Position numbers and translations under genes: made by a program
Shown: positions 22,891-34,197 of the stretch, piece after piece
How positions within the stretch are numbered: the stretch's first letter is position 1
Layout: each line of letters starts with the position of its first letter
From: Margaritifera margaritifera
Lineage: Eukaryota; Mollusca; Bivalvia; Unionida; Margaritiferidae
Reading direction: 5' to 3'
Assembly (NCBI GenBank): GCA_029931535.1
Contig: JAQPZY010000806.1
Location: forward strand, 387,501-451,500
Length of the DNA: 64,000 bases
The notes under the pieces: generated by a model
What the model saw: the letters and a program-made list of their open reading frames with translations, nothing else
Told to the model about the DNA's origin: nothing
Database searches by the model: none

Positions 22891-23407
22891 ACATTTCATT
22901 TTTAATTAAAACCATGATTAATTACACTTAGCCTTTTCATTGAAGTTTAATGCATACACAAATTTTAAGGGAATGACTATTTGATCTTCTTGGAGGGTCA
23001 TTTTTTTGAAGGCTCCGGCTCCAACCTTTAATAAAGAAAATCATTTCGCTCTGATCACTCCTATTGTCTATTCATCTCATATTTATATTTTGAGGTGGAA
23101 AAAATCCTGTCTTTAGATATTCGAGCTCTAAAGAAAATTCCTCCTTTTTTCCATTTAAATCTGATAATCAGTAGGATAAATTTCACCTAAATATTGAGGT
23201 TAGTCTATTTTTTCATCATTTGTGTGCTAAAATGAGTGAAGTAATTTAAGAAGCAGTGACTTAAAAAATAAATAAAACAAGTTCAATTAGTGAGGCACAA
23301 CTTCATTTTGTTCCTATTTATTAAGGGTATTAATCATTTTATTCACAAGAAATACATATGCATCTTCTAAACTGTCTTGTAGACTGATCACATAAATCTA
23401 TATATTA
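22891..23407. other. AT-rich intronic stretch
   Basis: No gene or repeat was recognised apart from A/T runs. Confidence 0.4.
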
Positions 23408-23790
23408 ACAGGGTTCATACAAAGTCTGGAAAGTCTGGAAAAAGTATGGGAAAAAAAGAGTGCTTTTTCCAGACCTGGAAAAAGTATGGAAAATAAAGCT
23501 TTTGTCCTAAAGGTCTGGAAAAAGTATGGAATTTTGGGCTGCTGTGTTTTATTTTGCTAAAGACACTTGTCGCCTGGGGCGCAATTTGGTCTAGTGATGG
23601 CCCTGCTGGTTCAACGTGGTTGGCGAGACATGTGACCTATCACCCACTTGTGATTGGTGGATACTGTTTTATATTTTGCAGATACCACATACATGCTCAT
23701 TTATTGTGATACAGACTTCAAATACATGTGCCAGAGGGGTCTGGAAAATATTGCAATCCAGTCTGGAAAAGGTCTGGAATTTGTTTAACC
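23408..23790 (+). repeat. Dispersed GTCTGGAAAAAGTATGGAA repeat
   Basis: It starts ACAGGGTTCATACAAAGTCT and holds several CTGGAAAAAGTATGGAA blocks, with more near 23740-23785. The style resembles a DNA transposon terminus with subterminal repeats, but no clear inverted partner or target duplication was found. Confidence 0.45.
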
Positions 23791-24465
23791 AACAGCTGTA
23801 TGAACGCTGTATTAAAGTCAGACAGCAATGTATATTAGAAAATAATTTGATCATTTACATAGAAGAAATTTGGTCAGACAGTGTAAATATCAGAAGAATT
23901 TAAATTTGAAAGACTTAATACATGAAAATAGTGGAAGCCAGATTACATAGTCTCACACTATCACTTGTCTAGATAAGGCTACATTACATTGATTTAAAAC
24001 TTGTTATTTTCTTTCCACTATTACAGCACTAAACAGCAGCCTTTAATCAAATTTTATAGATCAATTCTTTCAAGAATGTTCTCATTAGTCAATTTTCTTC
24101 AATCCACAAGTAAGCAGAATCACCCACTCAAGAGCTTCATCTGGATTGCAGATAGCCACTGATTTCTTTCCCACTACACTTATTTTTTCTCTTTCTATTT
24201 TTAATTTACACTGACGCATTCATTTCTCTGATTCATAATTACAGTTATGGACATGGTATAAGATAAATTTTGTAACCTTTAAATCTGTTACAAATTTTCA
24301 GTTTAGTTAATAATCAACCATGATATATCCAGTTTTGGATGGATTTAAAATTTATGGGTGAATTTGAGCCTACTTGCAAACAGATTGCTTAAATGAAACA
24401 CACCTCAAAAGCAGACATAAATCTAGGAGTGTTAAATGTCATACAGGAAACTTCAGCTCGGGTTA
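23791..24465. other. AT-rich intronic stretch
   Basis: No gene or repeat was recognised. Confidence 0.4.
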
Positions 24466-25590
24466 AGCCTCTAATATGACACAGACAGAGCAGCTTCCTG
24501 GACAAGGTCAACCTGTATTATGACAGAGAAAGTAGCTTCCTGAACAAGGTCAGCCTGTCATATGACACAGAGAAAGTAGCTTCCTAAACAAGGTCAGCCT
24601 GTCATATGACACAGAGAAAGTAGCTTCCTGGATAAGGTCAGCCTGTCATTTGACACAGAGAAAGTAGCTTCCTGGATAAGGTCAGCCTGTCATATGACAC
24701 AGAAAGTAGCTTCCTGGACAAAGTCAGCCTGTCATATGACACAGAGAAAGTAGCTTCCTGGACAAGGTCAGCCTGTCATATGACATAGATAAAGTAGCGT
24801 CCTGTATAAGGTCATCCTCTCATGACACAGAGGGAGCAGCTTGATGAATAAGGTCAACCTCTCATATGGTACTGAGAGCAGCTTTCATTGATAAGGTCAA
24901 CCTTGCATATGGTACTGAGAGTAGCTTGATGGATAAGGTCAACTTCCATATGGTACTGAGAGAGTAGCTTGATGGATAAGGTCAACCTCGCATATGGTAC
25001 TGAGAGTAGCTTGATGGATAAGGTCAACCTCGCATATGGTACTGAGAGCAGCTTTCATGGATAAGGTCAACCTTGCATATGGTACTGAGAGTAGCTTGAT
25101 GGATAAGGTCAACTTCCATATGGTACTGAGAGAGTAGCTTGATGGATAAGGTCAACCTCGCATATGGTACTGAGAGTAGCTTGATGGATAAGGTCAACCT
25201 CGCATATGGTACTGAGAGCAGCTTTCATGGATAAGGTCAACCTTGCATATGGTACTGAGAGTAGCTTTATGGATAAGGTCAACCTCCATATGGTACTGAG
25301 AGAGTAGCTTGATGGATAAGGTCAACCTTGCATATGGTACTGAGAGTAGCTTGATGGATAAGGTCAACCTCGCACATGGTACTGAGAGAGTAGCTTGATG
25401 GATAAGGTCAACCTTGAATATGGTACTGAGAGAGTAGCTTGATGGATAAGGTCAGCCTCGCATATGGTACTGAGAGCGTAGCTTGATGGATAAGGTCAGC
25501 CTCTCGTATGAGAGAGAGAGTGAGAGAGAGAGAGAGAGGGAGAGGAAGAGAGAGAGAGTAGCTTTATGGATAAGGTCTGAGTCATATACC
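24466..25590 (+). repeat. ~42-44 bp minisatellite with two unit types
   Basis: The first part (to about 24840) uses units with GTAGCTTCCTGGATAAGGTC and TGTCATATGACACAGAGAAA. The second part uses GTAGCTTGATGGATAAGGTC with CTCGCATATGGTACTGAGA. A four-unit block starting with the GCAGCTTTCATGG variant recurs at about 24885, 25051 and, partly, 25217, a higher-order repeat of about 166 bp. A degenerate (GA)n run lies at 25507-25558 before the last unit. Nearly every unit carries AAGGTCA. Confidence 0.93.
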
Positions 25591-26510
25591 ACAAATGCTA
25601 TTCTCATATTTCAAGCAACACTTAATTTATCTACCTTATGAACCATGCGCCAGAAGACCAATATATGTAAATTGAGACCCCTTACACCTATTCTAAACAG
25701 GATGCTGAAGCTAAATTTTAAAGGTAAAATATGCAAAAGACTTCAGCAAATGTTGGAGATATAATTACTTCTTGAACCTAAAAGTGCATTGAACCCAGGC
25801 ATTGAAAAGATCATGAACATCCTGATTAATTCAGAAGAAAATTTGTTCATGTGATCAAAGCATGATATGTTTTGTCTGTAGACAGATTGATTCAGGAAGT
25901 CTGTAACACTTGACATGTATCTGGGAAAACAACAGACTTTCTGTGGGAAAAAGAGAGTCTCATTCAATCAGAGAAGGCATTTTAATTTGATTGGAATCTT
26001 CCAGAACCTTGTTCAGAGGAGTTGATTAAATAAAACAAAAGATGAAGCTATTTCCCAGCATTCCCAATGGCAGTAATGTACCATACTTGCTATGGCACTT
26101 GTCATGAAATAATACAAAAATAAAAGTTAAAAGACTATGGTCTATTTGAATTGAGGTACATAAAATACAGTATACATACAAATTTATAAAGAAAATATGA
26201 TCTTAAAACATTATCATGACAGATAAAACTTGCATTAAAACTTCCTGATTCATGTATTTTGTTTTTGTGTCCAACCTTGCAGATATGAAGAAACACTCGG
26301 AGGTAATTTTTGTCTTTAATATTAGGCTCTTTTACTTGGTTCTAATGGTGGAATCTGTTTGTAAGGTTTATAAAGCGACAACTAAAATATAACTTAAGTA
26401 TTGCAAATTTTTCACAATGTTTGGGATTTAATTGTCCTCATTTGAAAACTTCAGGTTATTGTTTTATAGATCAGAATATTAAAATGTCAATGATTATGTT
26501 ACAAACATAT
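25591..26510. other. AT-rich intronic stretch
   Basis: No gene was recognised. A weak exon-like segment at 26283-26302 is discussed among the findings. Confidence 0.4.
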
Positions 26511-27165
26511 AAGTTAGACTTGAAATTAGACTCAGATGGACCGCTTGGAGATGTGGAATATACAAGTTAGACAAGAAATTAGGCTCATATGGACTGCTTG
26601 GAGATATGGAATATACAGGTTAGACTTGAAATTAGACTCAGATGGACTGCTTGCAGATATGTAATATACAAGTTAGTCTTGAAATTAGACTCAGAGGGAC
26701 TGCTTGCAGATATGGAATATACAGGTTGGACTTGAAATTATACTCAGATGGACTGCTTGGAGATATGGAATATATGTATACAAGTTAGACTTGAAATTAG
26801 ACTCATATGGACTGCTTGGAGCTATGGAATATACAAGTTAGACTTGAAATTAGACTCAGAGAGACTGCTTGGAGATATGGAATATACAGGTTAGACTTGA
26901 AATTAGACTCAGATAGACTGCTTGGAGATATGGAATACATGTATATAAGTTAGACTTGAAATTAGACTCATATGGACTGCTTGGAGCAATGGAATATACA
27001 AGTTAGACTTGAAATTAGACTCAGATGGACTGCTTGGAGATATGTAATATACAGGTTAGACTTGAAATTAGACTCATATGGACTGCTTGGAGATATGGAA
27101 TATATCAAGTTAGACTTGAAATTAGACTCATATGGACTGCTTGGAGATATGGAATATATCAAGTT
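26511..27165 (+). repeat. ~53-59 bp minisatellite
   Basis: About twelve units of TTAGACTTGAAATTAGACTC, then AGATGGACTGCTTGGAGATA and TGGAATATACAAG. Some units carry an extra TATGTATA insertion. The overlapping open frames (LEIRLIWTAWRYGIYQV-type) come from the repeat. Confidence 0.95.
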
Positions 27166-27432
27166 GCTTTTGTGGAAGCTGCACAATCAGTTATAGACAA
27201 ATTTAAAAATATTTACCTTGGGATAAGGATGGATCTGTTGTAAAATTTCATTTAAGATTTAAAGTCTGCTCTTACATCCATTTTCAAGTTCATAATTTCA
27301 GAGATAGATATGAAAATGATTGTATATGCATATGTCTTTTCCTTGGATTATTAATTTTCTGTTTAAACTTAATCTTCTCACTTTTATCCATAATTTTAGC
27401 ATTCTGAGCTATACCAGACTTTACCCATTTAG
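27166..27432. other. Spacer between two arrays
   Basis: AT-rich, no gene or repeat recognised. Confidence 0.4.
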
Positions 27433-29246
27433 TGGTAGGCAAGGCATTTGGCTTACTAGACCAGAGTAGACCCTTGTTTTGGTAGGCAAGGCATTTGGCT
27501 TACTAGACCAGAGTAGACCCTTGTTTTGGTAGGCAAGGCATTTGGCTTACTAGATCAGAGTAGACCCTTGTTTTGGTAGGCAAGGCATTTTTGCTTACTA
27601 GACCAAGCTAGACCCTTGTTTTGGTAGGTAAGGCATTTGGCTTACTAGACCAGAGTAGACCCTTGTTTTGGTAGGTAAGGCATTTGGTTTACTAGACCAA
27701 GCTAGACCCTTTTTTTGGTAGTGAGACATTTGGTTTACTAGACCAGGCTGGACCCTTTTTTTGGTAGGTAAGACATTTGGTTTACTTGATCAGGCTAGCC
27801 CCTTTTTTTGGGCGGTAAGATATTTGATTTACTAGACCAGACTAGACCCTTGTTTTGGTAGGTACAACATTTGGTTTACTAGACCAGTCTTTACCCTTTT
27901 TCCGGTAGGTAAGACATTTGGTTTACTGGACCAGGTTAGACCCTTTTCTGGTAGGTAAGACATTTGGTTTACTAGACCAGACTAGACCTTTTTTTGGCAG
28001 GTAAGATATTTTGTTTAATAGACCAGACTAGATACTTTTTCTGGTAGGTAAGACATTTGGTTTACTAGACCAGACTAAACCTTTTTTTAGTAGGTAAGAC
28101 ATTTGGTTTAATAGACCAGACTACACGCTTTTTATGGTAGGTAAGATATTTCGTTTAATAGACCAGACTGCACGCTTTTTCTGGTACATGTAGGTAAGGC
28201 ATTTGGTTTAATAGACCAGACTACACGCTTTTTATGGTAGGTAAGATATTTGGTTTCATAGACCAGACTACACGCTTTTTATGGTACAGGTAGGTAAGAC
28301 ATTTAGTTTACTAGACCAGGTTAGACCCTTTTCTGGTAGGTAAGACATTTGGTTTACTAGACCAGACTAGACCTTTTTTTGGTAGGTAAGACATTTGGTT
28401 TAATAGACCAGACTAAAAGCTTTTTATGGTACATGTAGGTAAGACATTTAGTTTAATAGACCAGACTATAAGCTTTTTATGGTACATGTAGGTAAGACAC
28501 TTGGTTTAATAGACCAGAATACACTCTTTTTATGGTAGGTAAGATATTTCGTTTAATAGACCAGACTGCACGCTTTTTATGGTACATGTAGGTAAGGCAT
28601 TTGGTTTAATAGACCAGACTGCACGCTTTTTATGGTACATGTAGGTAAGACACTTGGTTTAATAGACCAGACTACACTCTTTTTATGGTAGGTAAGATAT
28701 TTCGTTTAATAGACCAGACTGCACGCTTTTTCTGGTACATGTAGGTAAGGCATTTGGTTTAATAGACCAGACTAGATGCTTTTTATGGTAGGTAAGACAT
28801 TTGGTTTAATAGACCAGACTACACGCTTTTTATGGTACATGTAGGTAAGACACTTGGTTTAATAGACCAGACTACACTCTTTTTATGGTAGGTAAGATAT
28901 TTCGTTTAATAGACCAGACTGCACGCTTTTTCTGGTACATGTAGGTAAGGCATTTGGTTTAATAGACCAGACTAGATGCTTTTTATGGTAGGTAAGACAT
29001 TTGGTTTAATAGACCAGACTACACGCTTTTTATGGTACATGTAGGTAAGACATTTGGTTTACTAGACCAGGTTAGACCCTTTTCTGGTAGGTAAGACATT
29101 TGGTTTACTAGACCAGACTAGACCTTTTTTTGGTAGGTAAGATATTTGGTTTAATAGACCAGACTAGATGCTTTTTATGGCAGGTAACATATTTGGTTTA
29201 ATAGACCAGACTACACGCTTTTTATGATAGGTAAGACATTTGGTTT
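27433..29246 (+). repeat. 1.8-kb minisatellite with higher-order structure
   Basis: Roughly 40 units of about 45-55 bp follow the plan GGTAGGTAAGACATTTGG, TTTACTAGACCAGACTAGAC, CCTTTTT. The 5' units read GGTAGGCAAGGC and GAGTAGACCC; later units use TTTAATAGACC and ACACGCTTTTTATGG. Some contain an 8-base extension making GGTACATGTAGGTAAG. A four-unit block of about 187 bp near 28640-28825 recurs immediately at about 28826-29010, apparently unchanged. No coding. Confidence 0.96.
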
Positions 29247-29774
29247 GCTCAGCTATTAATTATCATTTATCGTGTCCTACAACTCCCCAATTGTGTTATC
29301 ACCGAATTTCACAAAGTTAATCTTGGTAAATCTTGAGAATAAATGTTAACATGTTATTTGCAATAATGCTTAGTTATAAAACAGAAATAACAATAGGATT
29401 TCTTTTTTTCCCCCATCAAAATCAAAGGTCTAAAGTTATTTAAAACTGAGTCACTCATCTCATCATATTAGCTAAATAGTGGTTTCTGATTGGCCGAATA
29501 GCTGTGATTACATAATAATAAAATCATGGATCATTTAAGTAGATAGATCAGTTATCTATGATCAAACCAGCACAAGTCATTTTCTAGAAAGTAGGCTTTC
29601 AGTAATAATGGCACTTCCAGTTTGTCATTGAGAGATGCATATATTTTAATTTCCAGGCTGGCAAGTGTTTTTAGTAGTGATAGTCTTCCATGAATTCCCC
29701 TATCCTATGAAGATCAGATAAGCTTGAAATTCATTAATCTTGACATATTCCTTTTAGACCTAATTTCACTGTTT
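29247..29774. other. AT-rich intronic stretch
   Basis: No gene was recognised. It contains an inverted CCAAT motif (TGATTGG) near 29488. Confidence 0.4.
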
Positions 29775-30115
29775 TGATGCACTTACATGCATACTCTATG
29801 GAGGCTGCTGTTGATGTGGCATTTTTGTAAAGGATTTATCATCAATTTTGATGAACATGCGACTCATTGGAGGCTGCTGTAGATTTGGCCTTTTTTTGAA
29901 AAGGATTTATCATCAGTTTTCATGAACTTACATGCAGACTCTGTGGAGGTTGTAGATGTGGCCTTTTTTTGAAAAGGATTTATCATCAGTTTTCATGAAC
30001 TTGCATGATGACTCACTGGAGGCTGCTGTAGATGTGGCCTTTTTGAAGGATTTATCATCAGTTTTCATGAACTTACATGCAGACTCTGTGGAGGTTGTAG
30101 ATGTGGCCTTTTTTC
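29775..30115 (+). repeat. ~70-76 bp tandem repeat, five units
   Basis: Units have GGAGGCTGCTGTAGATGTGG at 29800, 29869, 29944 (shortened), 30018 and 30090 (shortened), with AAAAGGATTTATCATCAGTT between. Long and short unit forms alternate. Confidence 0.9.
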
Positions 30116-30119
30116 ACTG

Positions 30120-30465
30120 ACTTTTATATGGATTATTTAGATGTATCTTATGGATTATTGATGTTATGGGTAATTGAGGCTTTCCCCTGTGATAGATATG
30201 TCTTAGGTATTATTGATGTTATGGGTAATTGTGTCTTATGTATTATTGATGTTATGGGTAATTGTGTATTATGGATTATTGATGTTATGGGTAATTGAGG
30301 CTTATGGATTATTCATTTGATGGGTAATTGACACTTTTCCTTGTGATAGATGTGTCTTATTGATTATTGATGTTATGGGTAATTCAGAGGCTTTCCCCTG
30401 TGATAGATGTGTCTTATGGATTATTCATGTTATGGGTAATTGAGGCTTTCCCCTGTAATATGTGC
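30120..30465 (+). repeat. ~30/58-bp tandem repeat
   Basis: GGATTATTGATGTTATGGGT followed by AATTGAGGCTTTCCCCTGTG and ATAGATGTGTCTTAT. Short units lack the GGCTTTCCCC part. Repetitive frames reading YGLLMLWVIEA are artefacts. Confidence 0.9.
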
Positions 30466-30984
30466 TCTTTTTGTATGTACTGTGCAATGATTTATGTACT
30501 GTTATGTGATGCTGTCACACCTTCCATTTGCTCAAAAGCAGAAACCTACTATTGCACCAGTGAACCTTCAGTAAAATTGTCTGTGAATCCTTTCAAACCA
30601 TAGCCATAAATATTTTGTCTAAGGCTGTATTACCATTAGAAATCTAACTGGTGAGAGCAAAGTCATTTTTGAAAGTAGATCAATGTGTTGTGCATCTCTC
30701 TTGTATACTATTCTTCAGTTTTGTTTAATTGTGATTTACATCAGTCCTAAGTCGGCTTTTAACATGACATACATATGTTCCAAACTTGATGCTTGCCTGA
30801 AAGTTGTTAAGTTTCTCCTGTTGTTATAATTTATTGTCTTGATAGATGAAACTTGACTGTTATTGTGTCTTAAGTCACTCAATAATGTTTGACAGTAAAA
30901 GCTACAACATGATTACATGTGCCATTTTATTGATCTGCATTGGCTTAGAGTTTTAGTATTCTAACCGAATCAACAGATCATATG
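30466..30984. other. AT-rich intronic stretch
   Basis: No gene or element was recognised. Confidence 0.4.
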
Positions 30985-31205
30985 TACCATCTTTACTCGC
31001 CTATAAGTCGGGTCCAAATGCAAACAATATAGACCCTTATCTGCTGTCATATAATGCGCCGGCAGATCAGGGTCTATGCTGTTTGTTCTACTGATTAATC
31101 CTTACAAACTGCATAGACCCAGATCTGCTGGCACATTAAGCATTGGTAGATCTGGGTCTATGCAGTTTGCATTTGGTATGCGCTTATATGCAAGTACATA
31201 CGGTA
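30985..31205 (-). mobile_element. Double-hairpin MITE, copy 2
   Basis: Reverse orientation: the CCTTATCTGC/GCAGATCAGGG hairpin comes first and the CCCAGATCTGC hairpin second. The outer TACTCGCCTATAAGTCGGG pairs with GCGCTTATATGCAAGTA. Flanks are TA-like (ACCATCTTTACTCG and ATACGGTA). Confidence 0.88.
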
Positions 31206-31226
31206 GGTTTGTAGGATTGTCTAGAT

Positions 31227-31411
31227 CAGGGGTCTCCAAACTTTATACGACGAGGGCCATGTTAGAGTTCTGAAGGGGGTTTGCGGGCCAAAGCAGCTTT
31301 GAAAAATTTAAAAATATGCAAAATCGTTTAAAAAAAGTACAACACTGCAGGCCGGACAAATTGAAGCCGCTGGATGGATCCGGCCCGCAAGCCATAGTTT
31401 GGAGACCCCTG
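31227..31411. mobile_element. hAT MITE with exact 8-bp target duplication
   Basis: The TIR CAGGGGTCTCCAAACT matches its inverse at the right end (AGTTTGGAGACCCCTG). GTCTAGAT flanks both ends (31219-31226 and 31412-31419). The 185-bp interior includes GGCCATG and GGCCCGCAAGCC and encodes nothing. It lies a few bases from the preceding MITE. Confidence 0.93.
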
Positions 31412-31599
31412 GTCTAGATGCAGCTCCATCATATACAGTAGAATGTTGCTTATACATACAAGAATTGATGAATCCTCTTATCAGAGAGATTAATGCCTAT
31501 TCTGCAGCATTTTCTGAAATATTAGTGTTTTTCTTGTGAAAATTGTATTACTTTATTAAAGAGTCGCAAGACCAGTTGAGCTTGTCTTGTGTTCAGCCA

Positions 31600-32000
31600 T
31601 TAGCACATGTTTATGAAAAAGATAACTCAAACAAGCATGAATGGATTTTATCAAACATGATATGTGGGTATATCTCAACAATTGTTCAGATAAGTTCAAT
31701 AACTAGCCCTCCATGATCAATTGGTCAATGTCAGAGGTCAAATATTAGATGTTTGCACTATAGATAGCTTGTGAACACAGTAACATGAACAAATACTAAT
31801 TGAACTTGATTAAACTCGTATGTGTACATCTCAACAACATTGTGTGACCTTTGGTTCACAGTCAAAGATCATGACTTACATTTTTTAACAGTGATGGCTA
31901 GTGAACACAATAATCCAAAAAAATATTAAAAATTTTAATCAAACTTGGTATGTGGATAAATCTCAACGTTATCTCAGACAAGTTTGATAACTGGCTATTG
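31600..32000 (+). repeat. Diverged ~150-bp repeat
   Basis: Blocks such as GTGAACACAGTAACATGAAC, AAACTTGGTATGTGGATA, ATCTCAACA, CAGACAAGTTTGATAACTGG and GGTCA occur about three times. The family matches 9885-10530. Confidence 0.7.
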
Positions 32001-32234
32001 GTTTGCTATGTAATTATGAAATATGATACTTTACTGGACCATAGTAAAATCAATTATATATTCCAAAGATACCTATTAGTAGGTTACTTAAAAACACACC
32101 TGTTTTATTCAAATTCTCATGATTCTTATTTATGGCAATTAAAGCTCAAGGTCTTGCAATAATTGTTCCTTTTGAAAATTAAAAAAAGTAAATATAACAG
32201 AAGAATAAAATAAGGAAAATGATTAATTATGTTC

Positions 32235-32236
<2 letters not shown>

Positions 32237-32272
<36 letters not shown>
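32237..32272 (+). repeat. (TTA)n microsatellite
   Basis: About 12 trinucleotide units; the reading as poly-Tyr is an artefact. Confidence 0.96.
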
Positions 32273-32273
<1 letters not shown>

Positions 32274-32469
32274 CTGTTTCAACTTTTACACAGAACATTG
32301 TGTCGGTCATTGGATGGTGGGCAAGTCAAGTCACACCTTTATTGTACACTTCTCCTTGTTAGTTCTTTAAAAGAACAGTGTCTTATCCTGCAGTTCCAGG
32401 CTTTTTTCAATTAATTTGACCACTTGTCAAAAGTTCTTAGATTTTTTCCCAATAAATAATAAAGTAGGG

Positions 32470-34197
32470 ATGTTGCTCTGGATATGTGGAAGGTCTTACT
32501 GGATGACAGTAAGAACCTTCTTAGGGCTGCTCCTTTGAAGGCGGAGACTCTCTTTGGGGGTCTCATTCCCCCTGTGGCATCTTAGGACCTGAGGGACCAA
32601 CAGCACCGGTCCATCATAGCTGCTCCAGGCCCATCAAAACCAGCCAGGAAGCATCCTCATCCTGACTGCCCTTTGGGGCCTTCTCAGAGTTCTTTAAAAG
32701 GATGCAGCCTCAACAGTCCAGGAATCAACGTCAATTCAAACCTCCCTCTTGCCCCTCTTTAGGTAGACACGGCAGCTGGAAGGATCAAGGGAGGAAGCCT
32801 GGTCATTTCTCCCTCTTTCCCAAGGGAATCAGGGGAGGCCTTAGGGGTTTGAACCCTCTTCTGCCATGAATTCCTCATGCAATGACCCCTATTCTCTTTA
32901 ACCAGTCAAAACTGGCTCAATATGGGGAAGAGGTGCACATGCTTCTGCGGAAGGGTGCAGTAGAGAGGGTCGCAAATGCCCAGTCTCTGGGTTTCTACTC
33001 TCAGATTTTCCTGATCTCCAGAAAAGGCAGAAAGTTTCAGTTTATTATCTTTCGACCCTAAATATATATCTTGAGGGAACCATTTAATGTGGAGACTACT
33101 GCCTCAGTCAGGAACACCATAAGGCACGGTGACTGGGCAGTCTCCATCAACCTTCTTGCAACGTATACAGTGAGCCAGCTAGGACTCATTCTTAACTTAG
33201 AAAAAATGGAGCTAATCCCTTCTCAGGATTTTGTTTATGTGGGGATGAATTTCCTCACCAGCCTTGGGCGAGTTTGTTTTCCACTGGACAGCATGGACAG
33301 AATCCTGGTTCTTTTGGCAGCATTTCGGGCCAAGACCTCATCAGTTGGCCTATATCTATCCCTCTTGGGGATCTCAAGCTCCGCAGTGAACCTGGTTCCT
33401 TTAGGAAGACTGTTCCTGTGCTCTCTCCAGCTTCTCCTTCAGGTGATTTGGAAACCACACAAGGATCCCCAGTTGGCTCGGATTCCTCTGGGCTCAGAAT
33501 TTCACCACCACTTCAGTTGGTGGGCCAGTTGGGACCAGTTTCTGGATGGAGTCCCAATGCATGACCCTGAACCTCACTCCTATCTGTACATGGACATGTC
33601 AGATTCAGGTTGGAGTGCAGACTTGGAGCCAGAAGGGGTAGTTCTTTAGGGTTCATGGTCCCAGGAAGAAGCTACTCTTTTAGTCCTACTGGGGTGTGTC
33701 AACCAAATAAGGAGTCATTTTGTGATGGTCTACTCTGACAACACATCAGTAGTAGCATACCTCGGGTGACAAGAACGTACACATGTTCCTTCTCTTTGCG
33801 TGGAGGAGGTTTGGAACCTCCTTTTCTTGACAGTCTTGGAGGGGATTACCTTCCATGTTTGACATATTCCAGGCAAGAAAAATATTCTGGGGGACAGTCT
33901 GTCGAGGAGAGGCAAACTGGTCCTCAAGGAATGGTCTCTGCACCAATCTGAAGCAGAGTCCCTGTTCAGACTGTGGGGGAGACCCTTGGTAATCTTGTTC
34001 ACAATGAGACTGAACAACATGTTTCCCATTTATGTCTTTCCAGTCCCAGATCAGCCACTCTCAGCAGTGGACACCTTCAGACTAAGGTTGGATTGTCTGC
34101 TTACTTATGCTTTCCCAACTTTAAGAAAGATTCCGCAAGTGCTGCACAAAGTCAGGACCTCCACAGCTCAGATGGAAAATTCAATGCATGACTGATT
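32470..34197 (+). pseudogene. DIRS-type retrotransposon remnant (gag end, RT, RNase H)
   Basis: This segment is richer in GC than its surroundings. It opens with a gag-like end (VLLDDSKNLLRAAPLKAETL, then LIPPVAS). RT N-terminal pieces follow: LLRKGAVERV, LGFYSQIFLISRKGRKFQF and a piece with EPFNVETTASVRNTIRHGDW. The frame 33071-33649 then jumps from GDWAVSI to LGLILNLEKMELIPSQDFVY, so the palm region with the catalytic Asp motifs has been deleted. After it come VPLGRLFLCSLQLLLQVIW, FSWWASWDQFLDG and the RNase H start YLYMDMSDSGWSADL. Next are YSDNTSVVAYLG, the IPGKKNILGDSLSRRGK motif and a closing NNMFPIYVFPVPDQP with AVDTF and YAFP. This order (RT, RNase H, then a PxYVSPxPD-like segment) is typical of DIRS elements. 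No tyrosine recombinase or terminal repeats are visible. Stops and frameshifts make it nonfunctional. Confidence 0.85.
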
